A DNA stretch of 26,559 nt from a virus. The notes below the pieces were generated by a model. That model searched no databases. It saw nothing but the letters and a program-made list of their open reading frames with translations, and was not told the origin of the DNA. Location of the stretch: positions 1-26,559 of IMG/VR virus record IMGVR_UViG_3300019776_000339. One strand, 5' to 3'. The position numbers and the translations under genes were made by a program. This document shows, in pieces, positions 1-7,079 of the stretch (the stretch's first letter is position 1; every line of letters begins with the position of its first letter).

Positions 1-1
1 C

Positions 2-193
2 GACTGCGAACCGACGCTGTGCCACAGCAGGGCAGGACGTTGTCGTTGGCAAGCGATGCCACATCGTCGCGAATGGCAGGGGCTGACTGATGAGGAGATT
101 GACGAGTTGTCTCAAATGGTTAAGGGTGATCGGTCTGTCAACTGGCTCTCTCGCACCATCGAGGCCGCGCTGAAGGGGAAGAACCATGGTTGA
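2..193 (+). CDS. Small phage protein, 3' part or complete 45 aa
   Basis: The frame is open from the window edge and ends with TGA at 191-193. An in-frame ATG at 56 would give a 45-residue protein beginning MPHRREWQGLTDEEIDEL. I recognise the W-x-GLTDEEID core and the basic AIEAALKGKN-like end from short proteins common in betaproteobacterial phages. Their function is unknown. No clear ribosome binding site precedes the ATG at 56, so the gene may begin outside the window. Its end overlaps the next start codon (186) by 8 bases, which fits a tightly coupled operon. The reading is well supported and the start is not. Confidence 0.6.
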   Translation, partial: DCEPTLCHSRAGRCRWQAMPHRREWQGLTDEEIDELSQMVKGDRSVNWLSRTIEAALKGKNHG

Positions 194-428
194 AGAAATA
201 TCACCGCTTGAAGACCACGCGTGGTGGATGTCGCGGTTGCGCGAAGCACGAGAACCAAAGCAACCCGAAGCCCTGCGGCTGGCTGACATCTTGCAGCATA
301 AAATTCCGAGCATTGAATGCCTTGAAAAAGCCGCCGCTGAACTGCGCCGGTTGCATGCCGTGAACCGGGAGCTGATGGAATCGCTTCGGGAGGTCGAGGC
401 CGAGCTAAAGGAGGAGAAGAACACATGA
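186..428 (+). CDS. Hypothetical coiled-coil phage protein (80 aa)
   Basis: The ATG at 186 follows an AAGGGGAA ribosome binding site at about 173-180 and overlaps the end of the previous gene. The product is 80 residues, highly charged and probably helical. Residues about 40-78 (ECLEKAAAELRRLHAVNREL and onward) have the heptad-like Leu/Ala and Glu/Arg pattern of a coiled coil, and the C-terminus is rich in Lys and Glu. The stop TGA at 426-428 overlaps the next ATG as ATGA. I do not recognise a function. Short leucine- and glutamate-rich proteins of this kind are frequent in phage early operons and may be assembly or regulatory partners. Confidence 0.7.
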   Translation: MVEEISPLEDHAWWMSRLREAREPKQPEALRLADILQHKIPSIECLEKAAAELRRLHAVNRELMESLREVEAELKEEKNT

Positions 429-520
429 CAAGAATCCACTATTGGTGCCCCATGCATCGGGCATACGTTTACGCGTTGGTCCCTGTGGAGGTGGCGTTCA
501 AATTAGTGGGGTTGACATGA
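425..520 (+). CDS. Very small hypothetical protein (31 aa)
   Basis: This short frame begins with ATG at 425, inside an ATGA overlap with the preceding stop, and ends with TGA at 518-520. Its main support is a strong ribosome binding site (AAAGGAGGAG at 407-416) placed 8 bases before the start, and a second ATGA overlap with the next gene at 517. The 31-residue product contains HYWCPMHRAY and a hydrophobic C-terminal half (VYALVPVEVAFKLVGLT) that could contact a membrane. No family is recognised. The alternative is that the site serves only to couple translation into the gene at 517. Confidence 0.55.
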   Translation: MTRIHYWCPMHRAYVYALVPVEVAFKLVGLT

Positions 521-771
521 ATCGTGAAGACATTATCCGCATGGCGCAGGAGGCGGGAGTAGTGGGATTAGCGAAAACGCCGGGATTCACCGACTTTTTA
601 GAATACTTCGCCTCCCTTGTCGCCGCTGCCGAGAGAGAAGCGTGTGTGAAAATCCTTGAAGCGTATCAGATTCCAATCGGGAATTCTTCGGCGGGTGAGC
701 TGGCTGCTGAATGGACGTATGACGCCTTGCACTCGATCCGCGCCGAAATAAAAGAGCGGGGAAACAAATGA
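517..771 (+). CDS. MNREDI-type small phage protein, paralogue A (84 aa)
   Basis: The chosen start is ATG 517, overlapping the previous stop as ATGA, because the protein then begins MNREDIIRMAQEAG, the same N-terminus as the next gene. A longer frame from 442 exists but would add sequence that the neighbour lacks. A central AAAEREACVKILE segment matches the AEREAC core of its neighbour. The product looks helical and soluble. Proteins with this MNREDI...AEREAC...IRARG layout are common in phages of Burkholderiales and have no assigned role. It shares an ATGA junction with the next gene at 768. Confidence 0.72.
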   Translation: MNREDIIRMAQEAGVVGLAKTPGFTDFLEYFASLVAAAEREACVKILEAYQIPIGNSSAGELAAEWTYDALHSIRAEIKERGNK

Positions 772-1019
772 ATCGTGAAGACATTATGCGCATGGCGCAA
801 AAGGCTGGTGTGCGGTTTTACCCGTCTCCTTGGAATGAGGTGGAACTTTGTTCGCTAGACAATCTTGTCCGCTTCCACAACCTCGTCGCCTCTGCCGAGC
901 GAGAAGCGTGTGCGCAGGTGTGTGAGGACATGGATTTGCGCAACAGATATACGCGGCCTGAATATCAACAAGGGTTGCATAGCGCTGTACGTGCCATCCG
1001 CGCTAGGGGGGAAGCATGA
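768..1019 (+). CDS. MNREDI-type small phage protein, paralogue B (83 aa)
   Basis: ATG 768 overlaps the previous stop and follows a GCGGGGA ribosome binding site. The 83-residue product begins MNREDIMRMAQKAGV, contains AEREACAQVCEDMD near residue 44, and ends AIRARGEA. The first 15 codons are almost identical in DNA to those of the upstream paralogue, whereas the middle has diverged (YPSPWNEVELCSLDNLVRFH here). This indicates tandem duplication followed by divergence. Function is unknown. The stop at 1017-1019 overlaps the start of the methyltransferase gene at 1016. Confidence 0.72.
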   Translation: MNREDIMRMAQKAGVRFYPSPWNEVELCSLDNLVRFHNLVASAEREACAQVCEDMDLRNRYTRPEYQQGLHSAVRAIRARGEA

Positions 1020-1525
1020 CCCGAGACAAGATCATCCACCAAAGTCAACTTGTTCCATCGCTAAACAAGTTTCACGTCGGCAATGGCAGCGACGGCAAAC
1101 ACTATTGGATTACTCCGCCGGAACTACTGACTGAGTTGTCGAACGAGTTTGGGCCTTTTGACTTCGACCCGTGTCCGTTCCCGCTGCCTGATGGTTTTGA
1201 CGGCCTTACATGCGATTGGGGTCAATGCAACTACGTTAATCCACCCTTCGGATCAATAGTCCACCAAGGCAAAAAAAAGGGACCAACCGCCTGGGTAAGA
1301 AAAGCAATTAATGAGTGGCGCAAGGGCAAAACCGTCGTGCTGGTTTATCCTGTGGACAAGTGGATTCTTATGCTGCTTGATGTCCTGCTTGGCGACAACG
1401 CCAAGGTGCGTAATCTTGGTGATGTGCAATGGCTTGCTATAGAGGACCGCTCTGTCGGAAAGGGAACCGGACGCCATATTGCGTGCTTTGTGCTTAATCA
1501 TTCTGCCACCAAGGACTACAAATAA
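1016..1525 (+). CDS. Phage DNA N6-adenine methyltransferase (Dam-like)
   Basis: The start ATG 1016 follows a purine-rich AGGGGGGAAG site and overlaps the previous stop. The 169-residue product has the layout of the phage Dam family (Pfam Dam, PF05869): a WITPPELLTELSNEFGPFDF segment near residue 32, an FDFDPCPFP motif with the acidic residue expected to contact S-adenosylmethionine, and the catalytic NPPF tetrapeptide in NYVNPPFGSI near residue 84. It should methylate adenine in DNA at the N6 position, which could protect phage DNA from host restriction or mark it for replication. No restriction enzyme lies beside it, so it is an orphan methyltransferase here. The target sequence cannot be read from the protein. 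Confidence 0.85.
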   Translation: MTRDKIIHQSQLVPSLNKFHVGNGSDGKHYWITPPELLTELSNEFGPFDFDPCPFPLPDGFDGLTCDWGQCNYVNPPFGSIVHQGKKKGPTAWVRKAINEWRKGKTVVLVYPVDKWILMLLDVLLGDNAKVRNLGDVQWLAIEDRSVGKGTGRHIACFVLNHSATKDYK

Positions 1526-1545
1526 CCCCCGTCGTCACTGCACCC

Positions 1546-1809
1546 GTGGCAGCATGGCTTGACCCGGAAGATTACCCACCCCCTCGGGCCAAAAAGGTGT
1601 TGTTGTTAACGAAGTATGGGGTGGCAGTCCTGGGTCCTTGGGCTGGGGATTGCGTGGCGTGGTCCCCGCTGCCTCGGATACCCCAACACATCAAGGAGAG
1701 AATGAATGAATCTCATGCGACAGGCAGTAAAACTGTGGAAGACCGGCGACCGAAATCTGGATCGCTACAACCGTCGAGCGTGGATCAAGGCGCGCAGGCG
1801 CCTTGGTGA
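1546..1809 (+). CDS. Conserved small phage protein with PPP-K-LLLT motif (87 aa)
   Basis: The frame has no ATG near its beginning, and the likely start is GTG 1546, 20 bases after the methyltransferase stop. No convincing ribosome binding site precedes it. The N-terminal half (WLDPEDYPPPRAKKVLLLTK, then YGVAVLGPW and AWSPLPRIP) resembles a short protein seen in many phages whose core is a proline-rich segment, LLLT, a glycine-rich strand and AW.PLP. The C-terminal 36 residues run over the start of the better-supported gene at 1706 in another frame. That tail looks compositionally unlike the rest, so a natural frameshift or a stop lost near 1705 is possible. Function unknown. Confidence 0.6.
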   Translation: MAAWLDPEDYPPPRAKKVLLLTKYGVAVLGPWAGDCVAWSPLPRIPQHIKERMNESHATGSKTVEDRRPKSGSLQPSSVDQGAQAPW

Positions 1810-1864
1810 TCGCTGGATTCTGGCACAACCTGTAAGGAGGCATGATGAGCAAAATCGACCCTGA
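1706..1864 (+). CDS. Small basic Trp-containing phage protein (52 aa)
   Basis: This 52-residue frame starts at ATG 1706 and ends with TGA 1862-1864. AAGGAG at 1693-1698 sits 7 bases before the ATG, the best-placed ribosome binding site in this part of the operon. The product begins MNLMRQAVKLWKTGD and contains RAWIKARRRLGDRWILAQPV, a strongly basic pattern I recognise from short proteins in related phages (RQA.KLW...RAW....R.LG..W.LA.PV). It overlaps the previous gene by 104 bases and the DUF3310 gene by 20 bases, each in a different frame. The charge suggests nucleic-acid binding, but no function is established. Confidence 0.65.
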   Translation: MNLMRQAVKLWKTGDRNLDRYNRRAWIKARRRLGDRWILAQPVRRHDEQNRP

Positions 1865-2084
1865 TCACTACACCTCGCACCCCAGCGGTGTCGAGTGCAT
1901 CGAGATCACCGAGCATATGGGCTTCAACCTCGGCAACGCCATCAAGTACATCTGGCGCTGCGACCTCAAGGGTGAGGAGATTGACGATCTCAGGAAGGCG
2001 AGGTGGTATCTGGACCGGGAGATCGCCAAACGAATGAAGCAGCCCCAACTTCGCGGGCTCATGACTCCCATCTCAAATCAGTGA
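1845..2084 (+). CDS. DUF3310 family protein
   Basis: AAGGAGG at 1834-1840 precedes two adjacent ATGs, 1842 and 1845. The second is preferred because the first is only one base from the Shine-Dalgarno sequence. The 79-residue product has the full DUF3310 signature: DPDHYTSHPSGVECIEITEH, GFNLGNAIKYIWRCDLKGE and DDLRKARWYLDREI. DUF3310 occurs alone or fused to other domains in many phages and is described as related to a predicted SPO1-type nucleotide kinase. No catalytic role is proven. The stop overlaps tail-to-tail by 12 bases with the endolysin gene on the other strand, so this is the last gene of the rightward operon. Confidence 0.85.
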   Translation: MSKIDPDHYTSHPSGVECIEITEHMGFNLGNAIKYIWRCDLKGEEIDDLRKARWYLDREIAKRMKQPQLRGLMTPISNQ

Positions 2085-2516
2085 TGCCTCGGCGGCGCGG
2101 CGGCGTACCAGACCCGGCAACCGCCGTCCGCCACCATGAACCCATCGCATCAGTTGGTCGGGGACGCGATCCCATTCGCCAGCGTTGACACAGCGCCGCA
2201 GGGTCGAGGACTTCAACGCCCCGGCTCCCAGGTTGAACGTGAAGTCCAGCAGTGCTGCCAGCCGGTACTCGTTGTCCACCTCCGGACACAATCGATGCAC
2301 TGCTGGCACGCACACCTGCTCCATCTCCCAGCGCAGCAGCGCATCGGCCTGCACCTTTGATACGGGTGAGTCGGTCAGTGCCACGCGTCGCCCGTCCGGA
2401 TAGCGCGTGGCCCCGTAGCCGATGGTCGGCACTCCCGCAGGGCACAGGTACGGTGACGCATAGAACCCCTCGAACCGTGCGGCCAGCGACAGCGCGATAG
2501 CCAGGCTCTTGTTCAT
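2073..2516 (-). CDS. Endolysin, lysozyme family GH24
   Basis: The start is ATG 2514-2516, overlapping the stop of the upstream gene (ATGA). A longer upstream frame is out of context. The 147-residue product is the normal length for a T4/lambdoid-type muramidase that cleaves the glycan of peptidoglycan at host lysis. The catalytic region is at the N-terminus: Glu16 in RFEGF, Cys25 in YLCPAG and Thr31 in PTIGYG. The spacing of 9 and 6 residues matches the T4 lysozyme Glu-Asp-Thr triad, with Cys replacing Asp as in P1 Lyz. DFTFNLGAGAL in the second half is also typical. Only 15 residues precede Glu16, leaving no room for a signal-anchor segment, so export presumably needs the holin-like protein encoded just upstream. 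No Rz/Rz1 spanin pair is visible nearby. Confidence 0.9.
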   Translation of the reverse strand: MNKSLAIALSLAARFEGFYASPYLCPAGVPTIGYGATRYPDGRRVALTDSPVSKVQADALLRWEMEQVCVPAVHRLCPEVDNEYRLAALLDFTFNLGAGALKSSTLRRCVNAGEWDRVPDQLMRWVHGGGRRLPGLVRRRAAEASLI

Positions 2517-2977
2517 TTGCCCCGCTTGGCAAGTGCCCTGTCGGCTAGATACAGCCCCAGAGCCGCGTAGCAGACCGCCCCTGCCCCGTCGTTCAGGGTG
2601 ATGAGTGCCGCAGCTTCTGCCGAGAGCATGGCAACCGCCCACGTTGCCACGCCGGGGCGAATGGCGGCGTTCCACCCATCGACCCATTTCACGCCGATGG
2701 CGCGTCCTGTGGCGCGGACAGCCTCAAGCCACGCCTCACTCTCAATCTCGCCCATCTTCGCCTCGGCCTGCACCTGAATCGTCTTGACACCCAACTCGGC
2801 CTGCACCCTGATGGCCTCGAGGTTCCGCGCATGCTGAGCGGCGTCGAGTTCACCCTGGAGGCGCAGGCGCTCCGTTTCCATGCGATGCTCCTGGCGCTTG
2901 TTGACCCATGCGGCCACCTCTCCCCAGACCATGCGGAACGCGGAGCCGCCGAGGAACGACAAGATTGCGGAAATCAT
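2513..2977 (-). CDS. Holin-like membrane protein with coiled coil (154 aa)
   Basis: The product begins with a hydrophobic MISAILSFLGGSAFRMVWG segment. A long charged coiled coil of about residues 28-85 follows, rich in Gln, Glu, Arg and Ala. It ends with two hydrophobic stretches, around PGVATWAVAMLSAEAAALI and AGAVCYAALGLYLA, which can form two membrane helices. This layout and the position directly before the endolysin, with an ATGA overlap, suggest the holin that permits endolysin release. The fold is reminiscent of the three-helix GTA-type holin group, but that assignment is inference. Similar coiled-coil membrane proteins sit at the end of the late operon in Burkholderiales podoviruses. 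An alternative is a structural membrane-interacting protein. Confidence 0.6.
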   Translation of the reverse strand: MISAILSFLGGSAFRMVWGEVAAWVNKRQEHRMETERLRLQGELDAAQHARNLEAIRVQAELGVKTIQVQAEAKMGEIESEAWLEAVRATGRAIGVKWVDGWNAAIRPGVATWAVAMLSAEAAALITLNDGAGAVCYAALGLYLADRALAKRGK

Positions 2978-2982
2978 TGCGA

Positions 2983-4743
2983 CTATCTTCCGAGTTGATT
3001 GGCGACCGGAACACCGACCATCGAACCAAGTAGTCTTGGATCGGTTCCCGCGAGAGCGTTGACACCCGGACGACTGTACGTGGGAATGGCTCGACTCTGC
3101 CCAAATTGGGAAAGAAGGTAGTTTTTAGCCAAGGATTGGACTAGTTGAGGAGCAATCGCACCGGCAAGTCCACCATACGCCGCAGCCGCAGGTCCGCCTG
3201 TGGTATACCCGACCACACCACCCAACCCCCCACTGATGCTGCCATTGACGAGTGTCTGTGAACCAGGAGTGCCTGTCGTACCGGGTGTCCTCATCACGGG
3301 TCGAGCAATGTTGGCAAAACGGGCAATCAGGTCAAGATCGCCGCTAAAGTATCTTCCCTGCCTCTGAAGATCGTTTGCGAGTTTGCGCGAATCGACAGAT
3401 CCTCCACCTTCCACGATGCTGTCTTCAACGGCATGACTGATCGCCATGCGTTGTCGAGATGCGCGAAATTGATCCAGCATTGCCTGTGCATTGGGGTTGC
3501 CGGACTGAGTCAGTGTTCTTTCAATCTGATCTTCCAGCGCATCACTGATTGCACGTTGAGCAAGACCCAGCGCGTGATCACCACGCGCCCGATTCGCATT
3601 GGCCGCGTCGCGCAGTGTGCGAGTTGCGGAAATTGCGTCGGCTGAGTTGAACTGACCCACGCGATAGTTCTTAACCAGATCAACCACTGGTTGCGGAATT
3701 GCACCCGGAAACGATTTCCCTGGTCCCGTGTATGCGCTCAACACATCGTCTAATGCTTGGCTGAACTGCTGATCTGTCTGCACTGGTCCGATGCGGTTCA
3801 GCGGTTCATATCCCTTGTTGAACTCTTCCTGACGAATGCGCCGCATGTTTTCGCGTGTGAGGTCATCAGTGCTACCGATCCCAACTGCACGGCGCGCCAA
3901 CCGATCTGTTACTTTTTGATTTCGCTCCGTCGCTTGGTCTTGTACCCTTTGTTTCCCCGCAAGGCGTTCGATCAATACGTTCTGCGCGTTGGGCGTCACA
4001 CTGCCGGGAGTTGTGACAAATCCTTCACGCTGCGCCTGACGAACTGTGAGATCGCGCACAGCATTCTGTCGTTGCTCCGCTTGCAGACGCGCCTGTCGTG
4101 CCTGCGCACCAGAAACCACGACGCCCGGTGCTGCCATTGACGTGGCAACGCCAAGCGCCGGTTGACCGGTCGCCTCAGTCACCATTTGCCCACCCGCTCC
4201 GGCCAGAGCGCCGGTTGTTGCCATACCGGTCGCGGCTCGAGCCTGTCCTGCCAGTGTGGGCGCTGCACGAGCAATCGACGAAGGGCTACCCATAAGGGCA
4301 CCCGTGGCTCCTTGCAGGCCCACGTCCAGCACCCGTTGACCCGGTGTCATCTCGCCCTGTGGCTCTTTGATAAGCCCCATGCGCGTCAATGCTTCGGCAG
4401 TCAATTGTCGAGGCGCGGTCACCTCGGGTGCCAGATCAGGGCGTCCAACCGCAGTCGCCAGTGCGCCATAGCCCATCTTGGCAAGATTCATGACGTTCTG
4501 CGGTGCGTTCAAAAGCATATCGGCCGATCCTGCTACTGCGCGATAGGGTGCGCTAGTAACAATGTCAGCCGTAGACGCTTGCTGTTGTGATCGGGGGCCA
4601 GGGATCTCGGATTGCTCTTGCCGCAGTCTTTGCAGATCCGCCAGAGTCGGACCCTGTGCTTCCCGACGCGGTGTCTCCGAGTCCGAGAGAATTGCACCCT
4701 GTGTCTCTCGACGCAGTTTTTCCAGATCCGCGAGAGTGGGCAT
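2983..4743 (-). CDS. Probable DNA ejection (internal virion) protein, gp16-like position
   Basis: The 586-residue product starts at ATG 4741-4743, overlapping the previous stop by one base. It is rich in Gln, Arg, Ala and Gly. The N-terminus carries an internal duplication (PTLADLEKLRRET and PTLADLQRLRQEQ, residues 2-14 and 32-44). Residues about 130-215 are Ala/Gly-rich and weakly hydrophobic, and a second hydrophobic Gly/Ala-rich stretch near residues 500-545 (SISGGLGGVVGYTTGGPAAA) could enter a membrane. No enzymatic motif is visible. Its place as the third large gene after a p32-like DNA-transfer protein parallels P22 genes 7, 20 and 16, whose products are ejected with the DNA and build a channel across the cell envelope. 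Function is assigned by position and composition rather than by motif. Confidence 0.6.
   Translation of the reverse strand: MPTLADLEKLRRETQGAILSDSETPRREAQGPTLADLQRLRQEQSEIPGPRSQQQASTADIVTSAPYRAVAGSADMLLNAPQNVMNLAKMGYGALATAVGRPDLAPEVTAPRQLTAEALTRMGLIKEPQGEMTPGQRVLDVGLQGATGALMGSPSSIARAAPTLAGQARAATGMATTGALAGAGGQMVTEATGQPALGVATSMAAPGVVVSGAQARQARLQAEQRQNAVRDLTVRQAQREGFVTTPGSVTPNAQNVLIERLAGKQRVQDQATERNQKVTDRLARRAVGIGSTDDLTRENMRRIRQEEFNKGYEPLNRIGPVQTDQQFSQALDDVLSAYTGPGKSFPGAIPQPVVDLVKNYRVGQFNSADAISATRTLRDAANANRARGDHALGLAQRAISDALEDQIERTLTQSGNPNAQAMLDQFRASRQRMAISHAVEDSIVEGGGSVDSRKLANDLQRQGRYFSGDLDLIARFANIARPVMRTPGTTGTPGSQTLVNGSISGGLGGVVGYTTGGPAAAAYGGLAGAIAPQLVQSLAKNYLLSQFGQSRAIPTYSRPGVNALAGTDPRLLGSMVGVPVANQLGR
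4612..4743 (-). repeat. Internal N-terminal duplication in the ejection-protein gene
   Basis: Codons 2-16 and 32-44 of the 586-residue protein encode near copies: PTLADLEKLRRETQG and PTLADLQRLRQEQ. A third partial copy, PRREAQG, lies at residues 25-31. The sequence shows a short in-frame tandem repeat at the extreme N-terminus, possibly a repeated docking peptide. Confidence 0.6.
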
Positions 4744-6323
4744 TAACGTCGTCCTTTGGTTTGTTGCTTATACTTTTGCCGCTCTTCAAATTCTTTCATC
4801 TCTTGCGGGTTCAGTGGTCGATTGGGATCATCGCTCGGCTTGCCACCACCGGCGGCGGGAGCAGCAGGCGCACCAGCAGGCGCGGGCTTTTTGTACATCT
4901 TTAACTCGGGCCGGTCGAATAGCGACTTGGACCCTTCGCCCTCAAGCCACGCATCTGATGCCCTATCGTATGTTTTTTTATCCCTCCACCATTTGTCGTA
5001 GAACTTGCGCTCCTCAATGTCTCGATTCGCTTGCGCTCGGGCTACCGCCAGAATGAACCTGTTCGCCTCTACGGTATTGCCGAGTTGTGGATAAATTTCC
5101 TCAATGACTTTCCGGTCATTTTCGGTCTGTGTGCCTTTTTGCTCCTGCATCCGGTCATTGACCATTTCTCTCGACGCTGCCAAGAATGTTTGCGCACTCG
5201 TGGCGTACTTTTCAGCTTCGGGTACTCCTAGCGCACTCAGCACGCTGGCAGCGGCTTTTTTGGCACCCGTTCCCCATCCTGTCTTGAACCCATCGTCAAG
5301 AATTCTTTGCTGCACGTCTATACTGCCTAATTGCCGCCGAGATCGCTCTGCGGTATCGTATATTTTCTCGTACTGCCTAGCCAACAATTCTCCACGTTTG
5401 CTCCGCTCGGCTTTTTCCTGGGGCTCAAGGCCAACCCTAACATTGGTCGCGCCACTGCCGGGGAAGTGCGGTTCTCCTTTTCTGTCAACGTAAGCAATTT
5501 GATCAGGTTTGACGTTGTACCGTACTCTTTCCTCCGGCGTCATGGGACGTGCTTCACCCATTGCATCAATGATCGCGTTTCTTTCCTTGGTGAATTGCTC
5601 CACGGCTTTCCAGTTACCTTGCCTACTGGCAGCCGTTATGAGTCTGTCGTACTTTGCGACCTCGGTGTCGGTAGTGTTCACATTGGGTGCAACAAGTTCA
5701 CCGGGAGCCGCTACGACCGGTTGACCTGTTACAGGAGGCAACGCTTGCGTCTTGGGTCGAGCATCCTCGTAGATCGCCTCCATTTTCGTTTGGTCTATCA
5801 ACGAGTCTAAGCCCGACATTGATTTGGCGCGCAACTGTGCGAAAGTGCCATTCTGAACGGCGTTAGCCAACTCCTGATTTCCCTGCTCGGGGGTGATGCC
5901 ATAACGAGCATAGAATCCTTTTAGTCTGTTGTCCTGATGATTTCCCATGTGCCATGCAGCATACCCTTCCGGGGTTGTGACGTTTCGCAAAGCCTCGCGT
6001 CGTTCTGCAAGAGCCTGTTGTGTTAATTCCGCTTCGGCTTTATTAGCTTCTGCGAACTTTTTGGAAAGATCAGCAGCCTGTGTGTGATATCCACGTTCCG
6101 CCAACGCATTGATGGCCTTACTCGTGTCACCCCCCGCACCCGCGAGGAGGTTGCGCGTTGTCTCTTCTTGCGCCATCTCGCGCCGAGTCTTCTCCATCGC
6201 GAGTTGGTTCTTCTCGGACTCCCCTTGCAGTGCGCGCAACTGATACATCTGCGCCATCGCATTGACCGGAGACATGACCTCCGGGGGACGAAAACTGCCG
6301 ATGATGTTGGGATCAAGTGGCAT
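4743..6323 (-). CDS. Probable DNA ejection (internal virion) protein, gp20-like position
   Basis: The 526-residue product begins MPLDPNIIGSFRPPEVMSPV and quickly enters a long helical, coiled-coil-like section rich in Gln, Glu, Lys and Ala (about residues 25-120). The C-terminus is a proline/alanine/glycine linker (PAPAGAPAAPAAGGG) followed by a charged tail with EEFEERQKYKQQTKGRR-like content. There is no signal peptide and no catalytic motif. In transcription order it lies between the p32-like gene (upstream) and the 586-residue protein (downstream), like gp20 of P22, an ejected protein needed for DNA delivery. The start at 6323 is 3 bases from the upstream stop. The assignment rests on size, composition and order. 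Confidence 0.6.
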   Translation of the reverse strand: MPLDPNIIGSFRPPEVMSPVNAMAQMYQLRALQGESEKNQLAMEKTRREMAQEETTRNLLAGAGGDTSKAINALAERGYHTQAADLSKKFAEANKAEAELTQQALAERREALRNVTTPEGYAAWHMGNHQDNRLKGFYARYGITPEQGNQELANAVQNGTFAQLRAKSMSGLDSLIDQTKMEAIYEDARPKTQALPPVTGQPVVAAPGELVAPNVNTTDTEVAKYDRLITAASRQGNWKAVEQFTKERNAIIDAMGEARPMTPEERVRYNVKPDQIAYVDRKGEPHFPGSGATNVRVGLEPQEKAERSKRGELLARQYEKIYDTAERSRRQLGSIDVQQRILDDGFKTGWGTGAKKAAASVLSALGVPEAEKYATSAQTFLAASREMVNDRMQEQKGTQTENDRKVIEEIYPQLGNTVEANRFILAVARAQANRDIEERKFYDKWWRDKKTYDRASDAWLEGEGSKSLFDRPELKMYKKPAPAGAPAAPAAGGGKPSDDPNRPLNPQEMKEFEERQKYKQQTKGRR

Positions 6324-6326
6324 AAG

Positions 6327-7079
6327 TTACACCAGTGGACCAGAATAATTGGGAGAACCCGGTGTCGGAGGAAACGCTTTATTCAATATCTGACCCTGCA
6401 TGTACGCATTACCGATGCCCGATAGTGCATTCGACAGGGCATTGGCCTGCCCCATGTACTGAGATGCGCGGACATTACCCATCTGCGCGGCACTCTCACC
6501 GGCCTGTTGACCATAGGCCAGCGCGTTCGACCCCATCGTGCCTGCGGTGGTCTGCCCCATCCCGGCAAGCGACTGAAGCGGATTGAGCCTAGCCTGGCGT
6601 TCGATCTGGTAACGATTGAAGGCATTCTGGTATTCCTGAGAGGCCAAGTCCTGCCCGTAGCGCGTAGCGCCTCGCAGCGTGGCTCCCGAGAGCAAGCCCC
6701 CTCGAGCCGCTGCACTACGGTCCAGCGCCTTCAGCCCTTCGCTCATTCGGAACGCGTAACCGGGGTCAGCCTCGAACTCTGCTGCGCTGAATGGCCGCGC
6801 TGCTGATCCAAAGTCTGCCTGCGAGTAACCCGTGGGCATCGAGCCACCGGGTGCTTGTTCTCCAAGCAGGAACAAGAGGCGATTGAGGCCAGTGACGCCG
6901 CCCTGTCGAAACGGTTCCTGAAGTTCAACGCTCTTGTTGAACATTCGTTCTTGCGACGCGATAGATTCTCGACCGGCTTGCAGTTGAGCATCGGCGGCTT
7001 TCTTGGCACCTTTGTAGCCAAGGATGCCGCCCAGCACAGCACTGCCTCCGGTAATAGCGGCAGCAGTAGCGAATGTCAT
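6327..7079 (-). CDS. DNA transfer / ejection protein (p32/gp7-like)
   Basis: The 250-residue product starts at ATG 7077-7079 in an ATGA overlap with the cupin-like gene. Its N-terminus is glycine-rich and hydrophobic (AAAITGGSAVLGGILGYKGA), followed by a helical charged section and the FSAAEFEADPGYAFRMSEGL region. I recognise this arrangement, including GYxFR..EG..AL..SAAARGGLLSG, from proteins annotated as phage DNA transfer protein p32 and from the gp7-like ejection proteins of P22-type phages. The C-terminal third is rich in Gln, Ala and Asn. It is expected to reside inside the capsid or tail and be ejected at infection. Its position, first of three consecutive candidate ejection genes, agrees. 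Confidence 0.7.
   Translation of the reverse strand: MTFATAAAITGGSAVLGGILGYKGAKKAADAQLQAGRESIASQERMFNKSVELQEPFRQGGVTGLNRLLFLLGEQAPGGSMPTGYSQADFGSAARPFSAAEFEADPGYAFRMSEGLKALDRSAAARGGLLSGATLRGATRYGQDLASQEYQNAFNRYQIERQARLNPLQSLAGMGQTTAGTMGSNALAYGQQAGESAAQMGNVRASQYMGQANALSNALSGIGNAYMQGQILNKAFPPTPGSPNYSGPLV

Noticed and set aside
2059-2532. Overlapping frame inside the endolysin gene as a possible Rz/Rz1-type gene
   Set aside because: The product has no membrane segment, lipobox or coiled coil, and the codon pattern belongs to the endolysin frame.
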